Assembly: GCA_039519185.1 (NCBI GenBank)
Contig: CM076846.1
Location: 130,576,182-130,640,181, forward strand
Direction of reading: 5' to 3'
Source of the DNA: Astragalus membranaceus
Lineage: Eukaryota > Streptophyta > Magnoliopsida > Fabales > Fabaceae
Length of the DNA: 64,000 bases
Notes under the pieces: model-generated
The model's database searches: none
What the model saw: the letters and a program-made list of their open reading frames with translations, nothing else
What the model was told of the DNA's origin: nothing
In this document: piece by piece, positions 33,184 through 44,628 of the stretch
Position numbering within the stretch: position 1 is the first letter of the stretch
Layout: each line of letters opens with the position of its first letter
Made by a program: the position numbers and the translations under genes

Positions 33184-33394
33184 ATATATAATTGGTAACG
33201 TGGTCAAATTACCACATTGCCCTTAATCTCCAATTTCGATTCTAAATCATCCTTGCCCCGTATTAATCGGTTAACGATCCTATGCCAATCCAATAATTAT
33301 ATTTAGCACTCAATACTTTTACCATTTAAGTACTAAATTAATTCAATTGGGTTAACATCCAAATAATTCGGTTAATTATTTTGAGGGTGTTACA
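32145..33394 (-). repeat. Fragment D: part of a fourth Tekay LTR family, reversed
   Basis: Read on the minus strand it starts TGTAACACCCTC at 33394 and shows the standard Tekay LTR order: TA repeat, purine block, palindrome at 32494-32508, CpG palindrome TCGCGACGCGA (about 32190-32200). It breaks just after that cassette, at the junction with C's LTR. One end is a true LTR terminus, the other a deletion junction. The small ORFs across the TC/TA tracts are artefacts. Confidence 0.85.
33126..33181. repeat. (TA)n microsatellite in D
   Basis: About 56 bp of uninterrupted TA occur at the LTR position where A and B have only short TA/TG tracts. Confidence 0.95.
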
Positions 33395-35260
33395 GTCGTT
33401 GCGTATGCGTCGAGGCAGTTGCGGGCTCATGAGAAAAATTACCCTACGCATGATTTGGAATTGGCTGCTGTGGTATTTGTGCTTAAGATTTGGAGGCACT
33501 ATCTTTATGGTTCGAGGTTTGAGGTGTTCAGTGATCATAAGAGTCTGAAGTATCTGTTCGATCAAAAGGAGTTGAATATGAGACAGTGTCGGTGGTTGGA
33601 GCTCTTGAAGGATTATGACTTCGGTTTGAATTATCATCCCGGCAAAGCTAATGTCGTGGCTGATGCTTTAAGCCGGAAGTCTTTGCATATGTCGGCAATG
33701 ATGGTGAAGGAATTAGAGTTGATCGAGGAATTCCGAGATTTGAGTTTGGTTTGTAGAATGACACCTCGTAGTGTCAAGCTGGGAATGTTAAAGATCGATA
33801 ATGGCTTTCTGGGCAGCATCAGAGAGGCTCAGAAGTCAGATGTCAAGTTGGTAGATTTAATGAATGGGGTTGGTAAATCTGAAGATGAAGATTTCAAATT
33901 GGATTCTCGTGGTGTGTTGAGGTTCCGGGGTAGGATCTGTGTTCCGGATGATGCGGAGATGAGAAAGGCAATTTTGGAGGAGGGTCACCGTAGCAAGTTG
34001 AGTATCCATCCTGGAGCAACAAAAATGTATCAAGATCTGAAAAAGATGTTTTGGTGGTATGGTATGAAGAAAGATGTGGCACAATTTGTGTATGCCTGTT
34101 TGACCTGTCAGAAGTCGAAGGTTGAGCATCAGAAGCCTGCAGGGTTGATGCAACCGTTGGAAGTTCCAGAGTGGAAGTGGGATAGCATTGCGATGGACTT
34201 TGTGACGGGATTGCCGAACACAGTTAGAGGTCATGACGCTATTTGGGTGATCGTTGATAGGCTAACGAAGTCTGCTCACTTTGTTCCTATTAATGTCACT
34301 TATCCGGTGTCGAGGTTGGCAGAGGTCTATGTCAAAGAAATTGTGAAGTTGCACGGTGTTCTGAAGAGTATTGTGTCAGATAGGGATCCGAGGTTCACTT
34401 CTGAGTTTTGGACGGGTTTGCAGAAGGAATTGGGTTCAAAGTTGAAAATGAGTTCGGCATATCATCCTCAGACAGATGGTCAGTCAGAGAGGACAATTCA
34501 GTCGTTAGAAGATTTGTTGAGGGCTTGTGTCTTGGAACAAGGGGGTTCATGGGATTCCTACCTTGCGTTGATTGAATTTACCTATAACAACAGTTACCAT
34601 TCCAGTATCGGGATGGCACCGTTTGGAGCATTGTATGGTCGAAAGTGTAGAACGCCGTTGTGTTGGTATGAGTCGGGGGAGAGTGTAGTGTTGGGACCGG
34701 AGATTGTCCGGGAGACTACAGAGAAAATCAAGATGATCCGTGAAAAGATGAAGGCTTCGCAGAGTCGTCAGAAGAGTTATCATGACAAGCGAAGGAAAGA
34801 TTTAGAGTTTCAGGAGGGTGAGCATGTGTTCTTGAGGGTTTCTCCTATGACCGGTGTTGGTCGAGCGTTGAAGTCGAAGAAGCTCACTCCTCGCTTTGTT
34901 GGTCCTTATCAGATTTCTGAGAGAATCAGAAATGTGGCTTATAGGGTGGCTTTACCGCCAAATCTTTCGAATTTGCACGACGTGTTTCATGTGTCGCAAC
35001 TACGGAAGTATGTTTCAGATCCATCTCATGTGATCCATATGGATGATGTAGAGGTGCGGGATAATCTCACTGTGGAGACGATGCCCGTACGGATTGAGGA
35101 TCGTGAAGTGAAAGTGCTTAGAGGCAAAGAGATTGCATTGGTAAAAGTGGTTTGGCTAGGAGCTGCCGGTGAGAGTATGACTTGGGAGCTAGAAAGCAAG
35201 ATGCGGGAGTCCTACCCAGAGTTGTTTGATCAGGTAAATTTCGAGGACGAAATATTCTAA
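33395..35260 (+). pseudogene. C pol, 3' half: RNase H, integrase, chromodomain
   Basis: The open frame begins at VVAYASRQL directly after D and runs to TAA at 35258-35260. The first ATG is at 33419, but the real protein began far upstream. Domains: RNase H C-terminal half (THDLELAAVVFVLKIWRHY, SDHKSLKYLFDQKELN, ANVVADALSRKS); integrase HHCC finger (HPGATKMYQDL, CLTCQKSK); DDE core (AMDFVTGLP, IVSDRDPRF, AYHPQTDGQSERTIQ); the GPF/Y region (FVGPYQISERI); C-terminal chromodomain (ALVKVVWLG, MTWELESKM). The frame is free of stops over 622 codons, but RT, protease and gag are lost, so the element cannot move alone. The clade is Tekay, distinct from A at many sites. Confidence 0.9.
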
Positions 35261-35272
35261 GTGGGGGAGAGT
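35259..35272 (+). other. Polypurine tract of C
   Basis: AAGTGGGGGAGAGT overlaps the pol stop codon and abuts the 3' LTR. Confidence 0.85.
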
Positions 35273-37337
35273 TGTAACACCCTAAATATTTAATTAATTT
35301 ATTTAATTAAGTATTTAGGAATTTATTTTAATTAATTGGATATAATTTAATTAAGTGAAATTATGTTAAAATGGTGTAGGTGGTATTAGAAGGTGGAGGC
35401 GCCAATTAGATGAACTTGGGCTTGATTGAAAAGCCCAAGCCCATGATCCATGTAATATGCGAAGTTGCTAAGTCATTTGGGATTAGGGTTTTGGCTTAGG
35501 CATTTTGCGAATTGGAGAGAGAGATAGAGAGAAGAGGCGCCGTGGAGAAGAGAGAAAGAAGGGAGAGGTCGCGAGCTCAAGGAGGAAGAGGAACGTGACC
35601 CATTGCTGTGGTTCTGTTCGTGACTCTCTCAAGGGCTCCTGTTCTTCAAATCCAAGGTAAGGGGAGTTCTATCTTTCTATATAATTGATGTTTATGATAG
35701 GTTTTAGAGTAGGGTTAGCCTAGATCTATCCATATTCATGATCGGTGTGTGATTTCATGTTGTTTGTATGTGATTTGATGTACTCGTGTTGCTCGGAATC
35801 CGTTTGTTGGTGTTATGGGCGCATAGGGCGCCATAGGTGTGGTTGTGTGTTGCTGGATTTTTGTTGCTGGAAGTGTTGCTGGGCGCTGGGCGAGAGGCGC
35901 CAGGCGCTGGGCGCCAAGGACGCTGTGCGCTGTGTGCGTGTGTTGCGGGTGTGTTGTGTTGCTAGGCGTTGGGCGCCAGGCGCTGTGCGCTGTGTTGCGT
36001 GTGTGTTGTGTTGCTGGGCGCCAGGCGCCAGGCGCTGGGCGCCAAGGGCGCTGTGTGCTGTGTTGCCTGCGATGTCTAAGTTTGTGTCTTAGGCGCCCAG
36101 TGCCTGGGCGCCATTTTCAGAATGTTCCCGATTTTTAATAAAAACTGTTTTCGCTATATCTTTTGACTCGGGCATCCGTTTTAAACGTTTCAAAAAGTGT
36201 TGGGAAGCTTTTTCGGTTGTCTACCTGTGTGACTTATTTTTAAAATAAAAACTTATTATTTTCTGGTAGTTTCTGGGCGCCCAAGTGGCTGTCCCCGGTG
36301 GTCATCCCAGTGACATTGTAAAGCCGTATCGAGTCCTTTAAAAATCCTTTTTACGTATAACCAACAGTTTTAACGCTTTAGTGTCAAAATGGGTGATTAT
36401 GACGATGATGCCTTTAGTGGCTAGTTAAATGACAGTTTTGCCCTTAGTGGCTATTGTTTGATTGATGACGATTATGAATAAGTGACGATGAGGCCCAAAA
36501 GGCTAAGCGACGATGATAATAAGCGACGATGAAATATAGCGACGTGGTTGTGTGTAATTATAAATTGACTCGTACTGTGCCTCTTATTTGGCAAATTGGT
36601 AAGTGACGGGTCACATAGTTGACTGTGATTGTGTGTTTGTGTGTGGTGCATGTCATAGTGTCTCATGTATTCCATGTGCATGAACCCAGCGACGATGAGG
36701 CCATAAAGGCTAAGCGACGATGAGGCCATAAAGGCTAACCGACGATGATGAAAGGTACCTCATGCATATGCCGGCGAGTGGGTTGCATTTCATATAGTTA
36801 CATGACATCGTGATGAGTTGTTGTAATGGCGTAATTGATGACTGTGATGTGGTTACTCTAGTGCTGTGATTTTAACTTATTACTTATCATATGATTTATT
36901 ATATGGATTGAATTGGACTCACCCTTCTGTTTGAATGTTACCCCTATGCGGTAACGTGCAGGTGATCACGAGTGAAGACCTAGGTAACTTCACTAATTTG
37001 AGTCTGGTCGTCATGCTCTGATACGTAGCACTCAGGGGGGAAACGAACTCGATGTTTTTAAGACCATTTTGGTTGTTATGTGTTATTTGATGGTTTCTCT
37101 TTATTTTATTTTCCGCTGCGTAGTTGGTTTTATTGATGTCAAGGTTGTGGTGACGATGACTGATGCTTGAGGTTTTCCCCATTGGGGGCGTGCTACGTAT
37201 TGCACAATTATTGATGTTGAACTGTTTTACTGAAGTACGATGTTTTATTCGAAGTATGTGTAACATTCCTTGCGATGAAAGTGATTTTGAACTCTGATTT
37301 TTACAAACAAATTAACGGGTAGAAAAGGGGTGTTACA
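35273..37337 (+). repeat. C 3' LTR, 2065 bp
   Basis: It runs from TGTAACACCC to GGGGTGTTACA. It contains the GGCGCC-type cassette (about 35820-36115) and GACGATGA units (about 36390-36750). Compared with the 5' LTR it shows scattered substitutions, a different TTTAATTAA repeat count near the start and lacks one tandem unit, so C is older than A or B. Confidence 0.88.
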
Positions 37338-39031
37338 GAGGGCGTGGAAGAGGCAAGGGAAGATTATCCAACAGCAAAGATCATATAGAATGCTATAAAT
37401 GTCACAAATTAGGACACTATCCGAATGAGTGTCCAGCATGGGAAGAAAATGCCAATTTTGCTGAATTTGATGAAGAGGAAGAGATGTTGCTCATGGCAAT
37501 GCAAGATGAGACAGAAAGTGAAGGAATGAATGCCCTATGGTTTCTCGATTCAGCCTGCAGCAACCATATGTGTGGTAAGAAACACTGGTTCTTTAATCTT
37601 GATGAAAGTTTCACTGAATCTGTAAAGCTAGGCAATGGATCAAGATTAGCTGTTAAAGGAAAAGGAAGTGTGAAAATAAGGATAGAAGGGAGAGTGCAAA
37701 TCATCTCAAATGTATTTTACATTCCTGAATTGAAGAGCAATCTCCTAAGCATTGGGCAACTACAACAAAGGGACCTAGTTGTGCTGTTTAAAGATAACAA
37801 ATGCAAAGTTTATCACAAAGAAAAAGGTTTGCTCATCACTAGTGTTATGAGACACAATCGTATGTTTGTCATAACTGGACAGGTAGATACAATCATTCCT
37901 TCTTGCCACAAGACAGAACATGGTGACCTCAACCATCTATGGCACTGTATATACGGGCATCTAAGCCAAAAGGGATTGAAAACACTGAATCAGAAAGCAA
38001 TGGTTAAAGGACTGCCAGAGCTATCAAAATCTGATGTGGAGTGCACTGACTGCCTCAAGGGAAAGCAGAACAGGGAAGTCATCCCCAAAGCAAGTACATG
38101 GAGAGCTTCCAGAGTTCTTGAACTTGTCCACTCTGACATTTGTGAACCCATCAGACCTGAATCCAATAGTCATAAGAGGTATTTTATAACCTTTATTGAT
38201 GATTTCAGTAGGAAAGGGTGGGTATATTTCATATCTGAGAAATCTGCTGCATTAGAAATTTTCAAAAGGTTCAAAACACTAGTTGAAAAGGAACCTGGTG
38301 AAACAATTAAATGCCTAAGAACTGATAGGGGAGGGGCGTACAATTCTCATGAATTTAAGTCTTTTTGTGATGAGCATGGCATCAAAAGACAATTAACTGC
38401 AGCATACACACCCCAACAAAATGGGGTGGCTGAGAGGAAAAATAGGACCATAATGAACATGGTAAGGAGCATGTTATCTGAAAAAGATGTTCCTAAAATT
38501 TTTTGGCCTGAAGCTGTCAAATGGTCTGTTTATGTGCTTAATAGAAGTCCTACATTTGCTGTCAAAAATTGTACACCAGAAGAGGCATGGTCTGGAATAA
38601 AACCCTCTGTCAGTCACTTTAGAGTCTTTGGGTGCATTGCTTTTACTCATGTTCCTGATGTACATAGATCAAAACTTGATGATAAAAGCATTAAATGTGT
38701 TTTGTTGGGTTTAAGTGAAGAGTCTAAGGCATACAAGTTATATAATCCTATCACCAAGAAAGTTATTGTTAGCAGGGATGTGAAGTTTGTAGAAACAGCT
38801 AAATGGGAATGGCATGACTCAAAAGACAACAAGAAGGCTGAAGCAATAAGCAGTGATGTAGAGGAGACTGAGGAAACCATCACTGATAATAGTGAAACAG
38901 AAGTTGTTACTGGTTTGAATGAAGAATTTGGAGAAGCTGTGACTGGTCTGCATGAAGAATTTGGAGAAGGATCCAGTACTGCTCAAGATAGTGATCAAGA
39001 AGAAACAGGTCCTGATGTTAAGGAGAAATGA
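37338..39031 (+). pseudogene. E gag C-terminus, protease and integrase
   Basis: After C, the arginine/glycine tract continues (RGRGRGKGRLS), then a CCHC knuckle CYKCHKLGHYPNEC, protease with LDSACSNHM (near 37546), integrase zinc finger (HLWHCIYGHLS … CTDCLKG, near 37936-38065), and the DDE core with LVHSDIC (38127), CLRTDRGGAYNS (38321) and QQNGVAERKNRTIMNMVRSM (38400-38470). An acidic linker with a repeated GLNEEFGEA/GLHEEFGEG unit closes the frame, which ends at TGA 39029-39031. This order (integrase before RT) defines Ty1-copia, and the RTIMNMVRSM motif resembles Ivana. The stop arises from a shift just before the RT domain. Confidence 0.87.
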
Positions 39032-40605
39032 GCTTTCCAGTCTATAGTACAAAAGATCCTACAAATTATGAAGATGCATCATAACTCCAAATCTGGCAGC
39101 AAGCAATGGACACTGAGATAGAGTGCATTAAGAAAAATAACACCTGGACACCGATGAAGCTGCCAAAGAATGTTTCCGTTATTGGTGTCAAGTGGATTTA
39201 TAAAACCAGGCTTAATGAATCTGGAAAAGTAGAGAAGTACAAGGCTAGATTGGTAGCCAAGGGATACTCTCAAAAACAGGGGATAGATTACAATGAGGTA
39301 TTTGCACCTGTGGCAAGGTGGGATACAATTAGAACCATTTTGGTTGTGGCGGCTATCAGAAACTGGACAGTATTTCAACTAGATGTAAAGAGTGCATTCT
39401 TGCATGGAGAGTTGAATGAAGATGTGTACATAGAACAACCGCCTAGATATGTTAAAAGGGGAGAAGAAGACAAGGTATACAGGCTGAATAAAGCCTTATA
39501 TGGACTGAAACAAGCTCCAAGGACATGGTACAGCAGGATTGAATCCCACTTCAATAAAGAAGGTTTCACTAAGTGGCCTCATGAACACACCCTATTCGTG
39601 AAATCAGGAAACAATGATGATCTTCTCATTGTAAGCCTCTATGTAGATGACTTAATCTACACAGGAAACAGTGAGAAGATGTGTACTGCATTTAAGGAAT
39701 CTCTGAAGAGAGAGTTCGAAATGAGTGATCTAGGAAAAATGAAATATTTTCTAGGTGTTGAAGTCTGTCAAAATGATGCAGGAGTGTTCATCCGTCAGCA
39801 GAAGTATGCCAAAGATATTCTTGAGAGGTTTGGAATGACAAGCTGCAAAGGTGTGACTAATCCAATGGTACCTGGGAGCAAACTGTCAAGGGATGAAGAT
39901 GGTAAAACTCTCAATGTAACAACATATAAGCAGATGATAGGCAGCTTAATGTACCTCACTGCCACTAGACCTGACCTAATGTATTCAGTCTGTCTCACTA
40001 GCAGGTTCATGGAAAGACCCACTGATGCTCACTTAGTTGCTGTAAAGCGTATTCTGAGATATGTTAAGAATACTACAGACCTGGGAATTCTATACAGAAG
40101 ACAGATAGAAGGATCACAGAGTGATGTGCAGCTGGTTGGATTTTCTGACAGTGACTATGCTGGTGACCTCGATGATAGAAGAAGCACATCAGGGTATGCT
40201 TATATGCTTGGGACTGGAGCTATCAGCTGGACATCAAAGAAGCAACCAGTGGTTACTTTGTCAACTACTGAAGCAGAGTTTATTGCTGCTGCTGCCTGTG
40301 CCTGTCAAAGAGTATGGTTAAGGAGAATCCTGGACAACATTGGACTGAAACAAGGCAAAGCAACAGTCATCTATTGTGACAATAGCTCAGCAATCAAGTT
40401 ATCTAAAAATCCAGTGCTACATGGAAGGAGTAAGCACATTGATGTGCGATTTCATTTTCTTAGAGACTTGTGCAAAGAAGAGGTGATCAGTTTAGAACAC
40501 TGCAGTACTCAGGATCAGTATGCTGATGTTCTAACCAAACCATTGAAGCTGGATGCTTTCTCCAAGCTGAGACAGAAACTAGGAATCATGTGTGTGACAG
40601 AATAA
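39032..40605 (+). pseudogene. E reverse transcriptase and RNase H
   Basis: The RT frame is +1 relative to the integrase frame and has a TAA at about 39082. From 39106 it is open for 499 codons: WIYKTRLNESGKVEKYKARL, FQLDVKSAFLHGELNEDVYI (39376), LYVDDLIYTGN with the YVDD catalytic box (39637), FEMSDLGKMKYFLGVEV, then RNase H with SDSDYAGDLDDRRSTSGYAY (40145), STTEAEFIAAA (40262) and YCDNSSAIKLSKNP (40376). All key residues are present. The break between the two ORFs means no full polyprotein. Confidence 0.88.
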
Positions 40606-40630
40606 TCTGAGCAGCTATCCAAGCAAGTTC

Positions 40631-40646
40631 AGATTAGGGGAGGCAT
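40631..40646 (+). other. Polypurine tract of E
   Basis: AGATTAGGGGAGGCAT precedes the TGTTAG start of the 3' LTR. Confidence 0.75.
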
Positions 40647-40873
40647 TGTTAGCTATCCTTCAATCTGTTAGTTAGTAAGTGTAATAAGTAGTTTCTGGTT
40701 GTTATAGTTTCAGTTAGTTAGTTGTGCTGAGTTTAACAAATTGTAAAGCCAACAAACAACTCTATGGTGTATTGATCCTTTGTATATAAGTTGCTTCTTG
40801 CAACTGAATCAATCAATGAGATTGATTCTCGGAAACACTTTCCCTCTCTCTCTCTCTTTACCAGTTCCTAACA
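40647..40873 (+). repeat. E 3' LTR, 227 bp
   Basis: It is bounded by the inverted termini TGTTAG and CTAACA, canonical for copia. It contains TATATAAG near 40783 and a TC-rich end. It is followed by AGCCT, the proposed target duplication. Confidence 0.82.
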
Positions 40874-40934
40874 AGCCTTCCATCTCTCTCCTCTTCACCA
40901 TTGGTAACATCCAAACAAGGGCAAGGTTAACCCT

Positions 40935-40985
40935 CCCCTCCCCTCCCCTCCCTTCCCCTCCTCTCAAACCTCCCAAACAGACCCC
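40935..40985 (-). mobile_element. PIF/Harbinger-type terminal fragment
   Basis: It ends CCAAACAGACCCC, the reverse of the GGGTCTGTTTGG terminus typical of PIF/Harbinger and Tourist elements, followed by TAA then GTGAATAG. The matching empty site is at 53633-53640 and the opposite terminus at 54208-54222. The CCCTCC-rich interior is the mirror of the GGGAGG-rich start at 54211. The left boundary is unclear. Confidence 0.6.
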
Positions 40986-41013
40986 TAAGTGAATAGTAGG
41001 AACTGAAAATTGT

Positions 41014-41510
41014 CAAGTGAGACATTATGTTCAAGAAGGAAGCTCTAGTTTTAATTAATCGCCTATATAAATTCTCCAAACCATTCTCAAAACTCTGAAT
41101 GGTGTTCTCCAAATCCTCCAATCTTTTATGTGTCACCTGCATTTTTTCTCCATCACTTAAAATGTTGCTCAAAGCAGCTTCTACACACTGCAATTCATTG
41201 ACGTTCTTTGAGTTGTCTTCACATGTTATGACCCCCTTGTGCATCAATTTTGTCACCATCAACCATTTGGTACCTTTTGACTTTGATGAAGACACATTCA
41301 AGAATGACAAAATGAATTGGAATACAGACAAGTTAATTGTAATAACATCCATAAGCACTCTAATCACAAGTTCACAACAACAAAGTGATGGTCAAGATCC
41401 AAAATTGGGGACACCGCAAATTTGCTATCTATTTGCTTCAAAGATGTGATCAACTTGTTAACATTTTTCTTCATCTTCTTTGTGAAAAACTTGTATTCTG
41501 CCACACTTGT
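41014..41510 (-). pseudogene. DUF241 (BPS1-like) gene remnant, C-terminal part
   Basis: Read on the minus strand from about 41508: EYKFFTKKMKKNVNKLITSL, KFAVSPILDLDHHF, then, after a frameshift near 41375, VIRVLMDVITINLSVFQFIL, KWLMVTKLMHKGVITCE, NELQCVEAALSNIL, and the hallmark end DLENTIQSFENGLENLYRRL followed by IKTRASFLNIMSH. This succession matches plant DUF241 proteins, a family of unknown biochemical function related to BYPASS1 and usually about 270-300 aa. The N-terminal half is missing, the stop seen in the sister fragment at 53.7 kb has been lost (reading runs on into the Harbinger fragment), and the frame is shifted. This is the only host-type coding sequence recognised. Confidence 0.75.
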
Positions 41511-41934
41511 ATGCTTCCTAGTATGCTTCCTCCCCTGCCACATTACCCCCTCTTGATTTCAATTTAAAATTGGTATCCACGCTTGGTTTGTCTCAATTTT
41601 AAGGAACTTGGGCTGCAAAATCGGATTAAGAAATGGTTTGAGATCCACATTAATTTGAGTATAGATAAGCTAGCTATTTTGATTTCCTAGAACGATGGAT
41701 CTATTTGCGTAGTTAATGTTTTAATATTGTGTGTGCACGAGTGGCGTGTGTGGTTCATTGGTTTCTAACCTTGCTTTGCAAGTAAACTTGCGTTAATAAT
41801 ATAGAGAATGTTTCACTTATTATTTTCGTCGATTTTCTTGAGGAATCTTGCACTAAAGAAAGGCAAACTTGTAGATAAGCTAACTTGTTTTTTTATTGAC
41901 ACTATACTTATATTAAATAGGAAAAATTAATTAG
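41511..41934. other. Unassigned AT-rich sequence
   Basis: No ORF, repeat or element end is recognised between the DUF241 remnant and the CACTA terminus. Confidence 0.6.
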
Positions 41935-42501
41935 CACTACAACAGGATTGTTAAAAAAAGGCGCACCCTTTAGAGGCGCTTTCAAGAAAACTCCTCTAAT
42001 GTTATATCATCAGAAGCGCTTTGCTATAAAGCGCCCCTTAAACCAAAAATACGGAGGGCCTTTAGAGGCGTTTTTTAAAAAGCGCCCCTTATTTTCAAAA
42101 CACGGAGGGCCTTTAGAGGCGCTTTTTAAAAAGCGCCCCCTATCCTATAAACACGGAGGGCTTTTAGAGGCGCTTTTTGAAAAGCGCCCCTGATTCCCTG
42201 GCCTTTAGAGGCGTTTTATAAAAGCTCCCCTGATTCCTTAAAATTCTAATTTCCTCTCTTGCGCCCTATCTCCCTCTCATTTGCGAAACCCTCCCAGTCT
42301 CTCAACGTTCACGTTCTCTCTCAAGGTGTGTTTTTCCAGCAACCTCACATTCTCTCTCTCTCTCTCGCTCCAGCAACCCCACATTCTCCAGCAACCTAAC
42401 ATTTTCCCTCGCGTTCTCTCTCTGCCCCTTCCACTATGACTCCGTGGACGCCGTTCTCTCCGTGGACGTCGGCTCTCTCGCTCCCTCACACTCTCTCGCG
42501 T

Positions 42502-42544
<43 letters not shown>

Positions 42545-42610
42545 GTGTGTTTGTCCCTCTCGCATTCTCTCTCACCACCGTGGACGCCGTGCGATGGGAG
42601 CGTGGGACGG
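41935..42610 (+). mobile_element. CACTA transposon 5' end, interrupted by G
   Basis: It starts CACTACAACAGGATTG. Subterminal repeats follow: TTTAGAGGCGCTTT and AAAAAGCGCCCCT alternate four to five times (41970-42225), forming GCGCTTTTTAAAAAGCGC hairpins. Inverted subterminal repeats next to a CACTA end are the signature of En/Spm-type elements. A TC-rich leader follows to 42610, where G's LTR starts. No transposase or opposite end is seen. The RE-rich ORF at 42277-42543 is the TC repeat read in reverse. Confidence 0.7.
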
Positions 42611-44628
42611 TGTTAAGGTTTCAGCAAGTGTACTGAAACGTTGCAAGTAATAGAGAAAACGGTAAGTACCGGTCGTATCCACAAGGATTGCGCATTGTTA
42701 ACAAATGCAAATTTTTAAATTCTTAGATGGGAAAATTGGAATAATTTTGGAATTTGGTAACGTGAAATCAAACGGTTGTTTAATAAAGCAAGAAAAGCGA
42801 TTAGGGATCGAATCCTCTCCTCTCACCTATCATATGAACCTTCAGTTAATTTCAAGTTATTTATCCAAGATATCAGATTCAATTCACTAAAGTAGGTTAA
42901 GGACAATCACTTGCCTCAAAACCCCTTTTACCTAATTGAGATACCCTAATTCCTTAGGTGATTCATGTCAATAGGTAAAGCCTTAAACCCTAGAACTAGA
43001 GAATTCACAAACTTAATTTCATATTCCTATGCTCCTCAAGTAAGTGATCTAAAACCCCATATCAAGTATGCAAACCCATATCCCTATGGTGATCACAAAC
43101 CCTAAATCATTAAAACTATCATATGTAGTAGTAAAGCATTAAACATAGAGGTCTAGACATATGATAAATCAAACAAATAACTGAATTAACCACAGCAAAG
43201 TGTTCAATAGATAGGTTTGGGGAGAATCATCTCTCCCTAATCATAGAAGTTTAGTTACACATCATCCTAGGAGTAGAAACTAAGATAAGAGAGAAGATAA
43301 ATGTAGAGTAAGACATTAGAACCTTCAACCCTTGTTCCCAAGTGATGAGAGGTCTCCAAAATCGCACTCCTAAGCTGCCCCAATGCTCCCTTCCGCTCCC
43401 AAGACGACGTCCTTCAAAAATTCGCTGAAACTGCCTAAAAACCCTAGTTTTTGGTCAACCTTCGCGTCGGGACGCGAAATAAGTCAGTGGTGGTATCCTG
43501 TGAATTCATTTAGCTGCGTCGCGACGCGACGCCTCCTGGTCGCGACGCGAAATAAGTCAGTGGCTTCTCCTTCAATTTCCATTGCAACTTAGGCAAATGT
43601 CTGGTTCGCTAGTTGATGCTACGACAACTTGAAGGTCTTCCATTGCTTTTGACACCAGGAGTGAGAGAAATAGCTTACAAAATGAATCCTCATACATCAA
43701 TCTAAAACCGAGCTAATTCCCCGGCAATCAATCGAATTACAATCAAATACCCGCAATTTTGGTTCTAAAATTGCACAACTTATTACATATGATAGAGAGT
43801 CAACACAACCCCAAACTTAGATTTTTTGCTTGTCCTCAAGGAATCATTCAATTCAGGCTGTGGCTAATTTTTTTATTCAGCTGTCACACATTTCACACAA
43901 ACCATTAGACACTCAGCATGTCAAAAATAATCATCCAACACAGTGTAGTAGCAAGACAATTGAATTGGTAAGATACAAGATCATAAGCAGGCAAGCAATC
44001 TCAAGTCCTCTCTTTTTCACATATCTCACTAGTGTTTCTCTCTTTTGAGGTGTCTAAGGTATTCACTCAATTCACAATACCTGCACCATCGTTTCATAGG
44101 CTTGAACCAGTTCTAGACAGTCAATACACATGATATGCACACACACTATTTGAGGACTTAAAGGTTGTAACGGGGCTTAGGTAAGGGTGGATAGTATTTG
44201 GATAAGTGGGTTACAACTTGGAGTTAGGCCTACTTCTCTCTTTGTCAAATTCAAACAATCACACTTACTTACTAATTTCCCATAAGCATTCTACAAGAGA
44301 AGGAATATCATTTATTTATTATTATTTTTTTGAATATATATATATATATATATATTTTTCTTTTTCTTTTATATGTTCCTTTCTCTTGTATACCACCCCA
44401 AACTTAGATTGTTGCTATTCCATGAGCAACCCCAAACTTAATCCCACTCTCACACTTTTGTCTACCTAACTCCAAGTTAAGAAACAACTAGGTTACTTTG
44501 CAGAAAAAAAAAGTATATAAAAAATAACAATTAGGCTCAGAGGGTCTAACAAAGGATAGATACTTATTAGGTGGCTTGAAAGGCTCTGGATTGCCAAAAG
44601 AATTGCTTCAGTGTGTATGTAAGTCACA
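42611..44628 (-). repeat. G 3' LTR (left copy)
   Basis: On the plus strand it starts TGTTAAGGTTTCAGCAAGTG and is homologous to 49766-51826 up to GTCACATG. It contains TCGCGACGCGA-type motifs (43455-43560) and a short (AT)n at 44335-44356. No purine tract is seen at 44629, so the true outer border may lie further right, for example near 45015 where AACTCA is followed by TCCCCT. Confidence 0.75.

Larger units (their letters stand above)
30087..37337 (+). mobile_element. Element C: Tekay-type Ty3 element, internally deleted and rearranged
   Basis: It is bounded by GAGGG duplications (30082-30086, 37338-37342). It has a 5' LTR lacking its last part, a reversed LTR fragment of another Tekay family (D), the second half of pol, PPT, and a full 3' LTR. 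PBS, gag, protease and RT are missing. The end points prove it entered E as a unit and was damaged later. Confidence 0.88.
28629..40873 (+). mobile_element. Element E: Ty1-copia retrotransposon (Ivana-like), interrupted by C
   Basis: E has a 5' LTR ending CCTAACA (29298), a PBS 2 bp later, gag, protease, integrase, RT, RNase H in Ty1 order, a PPT and a 227-bp 3' LTR. AGCCT flanks both ends (28624-28628 and 40874-40878) if the 5' LTR starts at 28629. C sits in gag just before the zinc knuckle, with duplication GAGGG. E has a nonsense codon in gag and a frameshift plus stop between integrase and RT. Confidence 0.82.

Noticed and set aside
42277..42543. RE-repeat protein on the minus strand
   Set aside because: It is a (TC)n microsatellite read in reverse within the CACTA leader.
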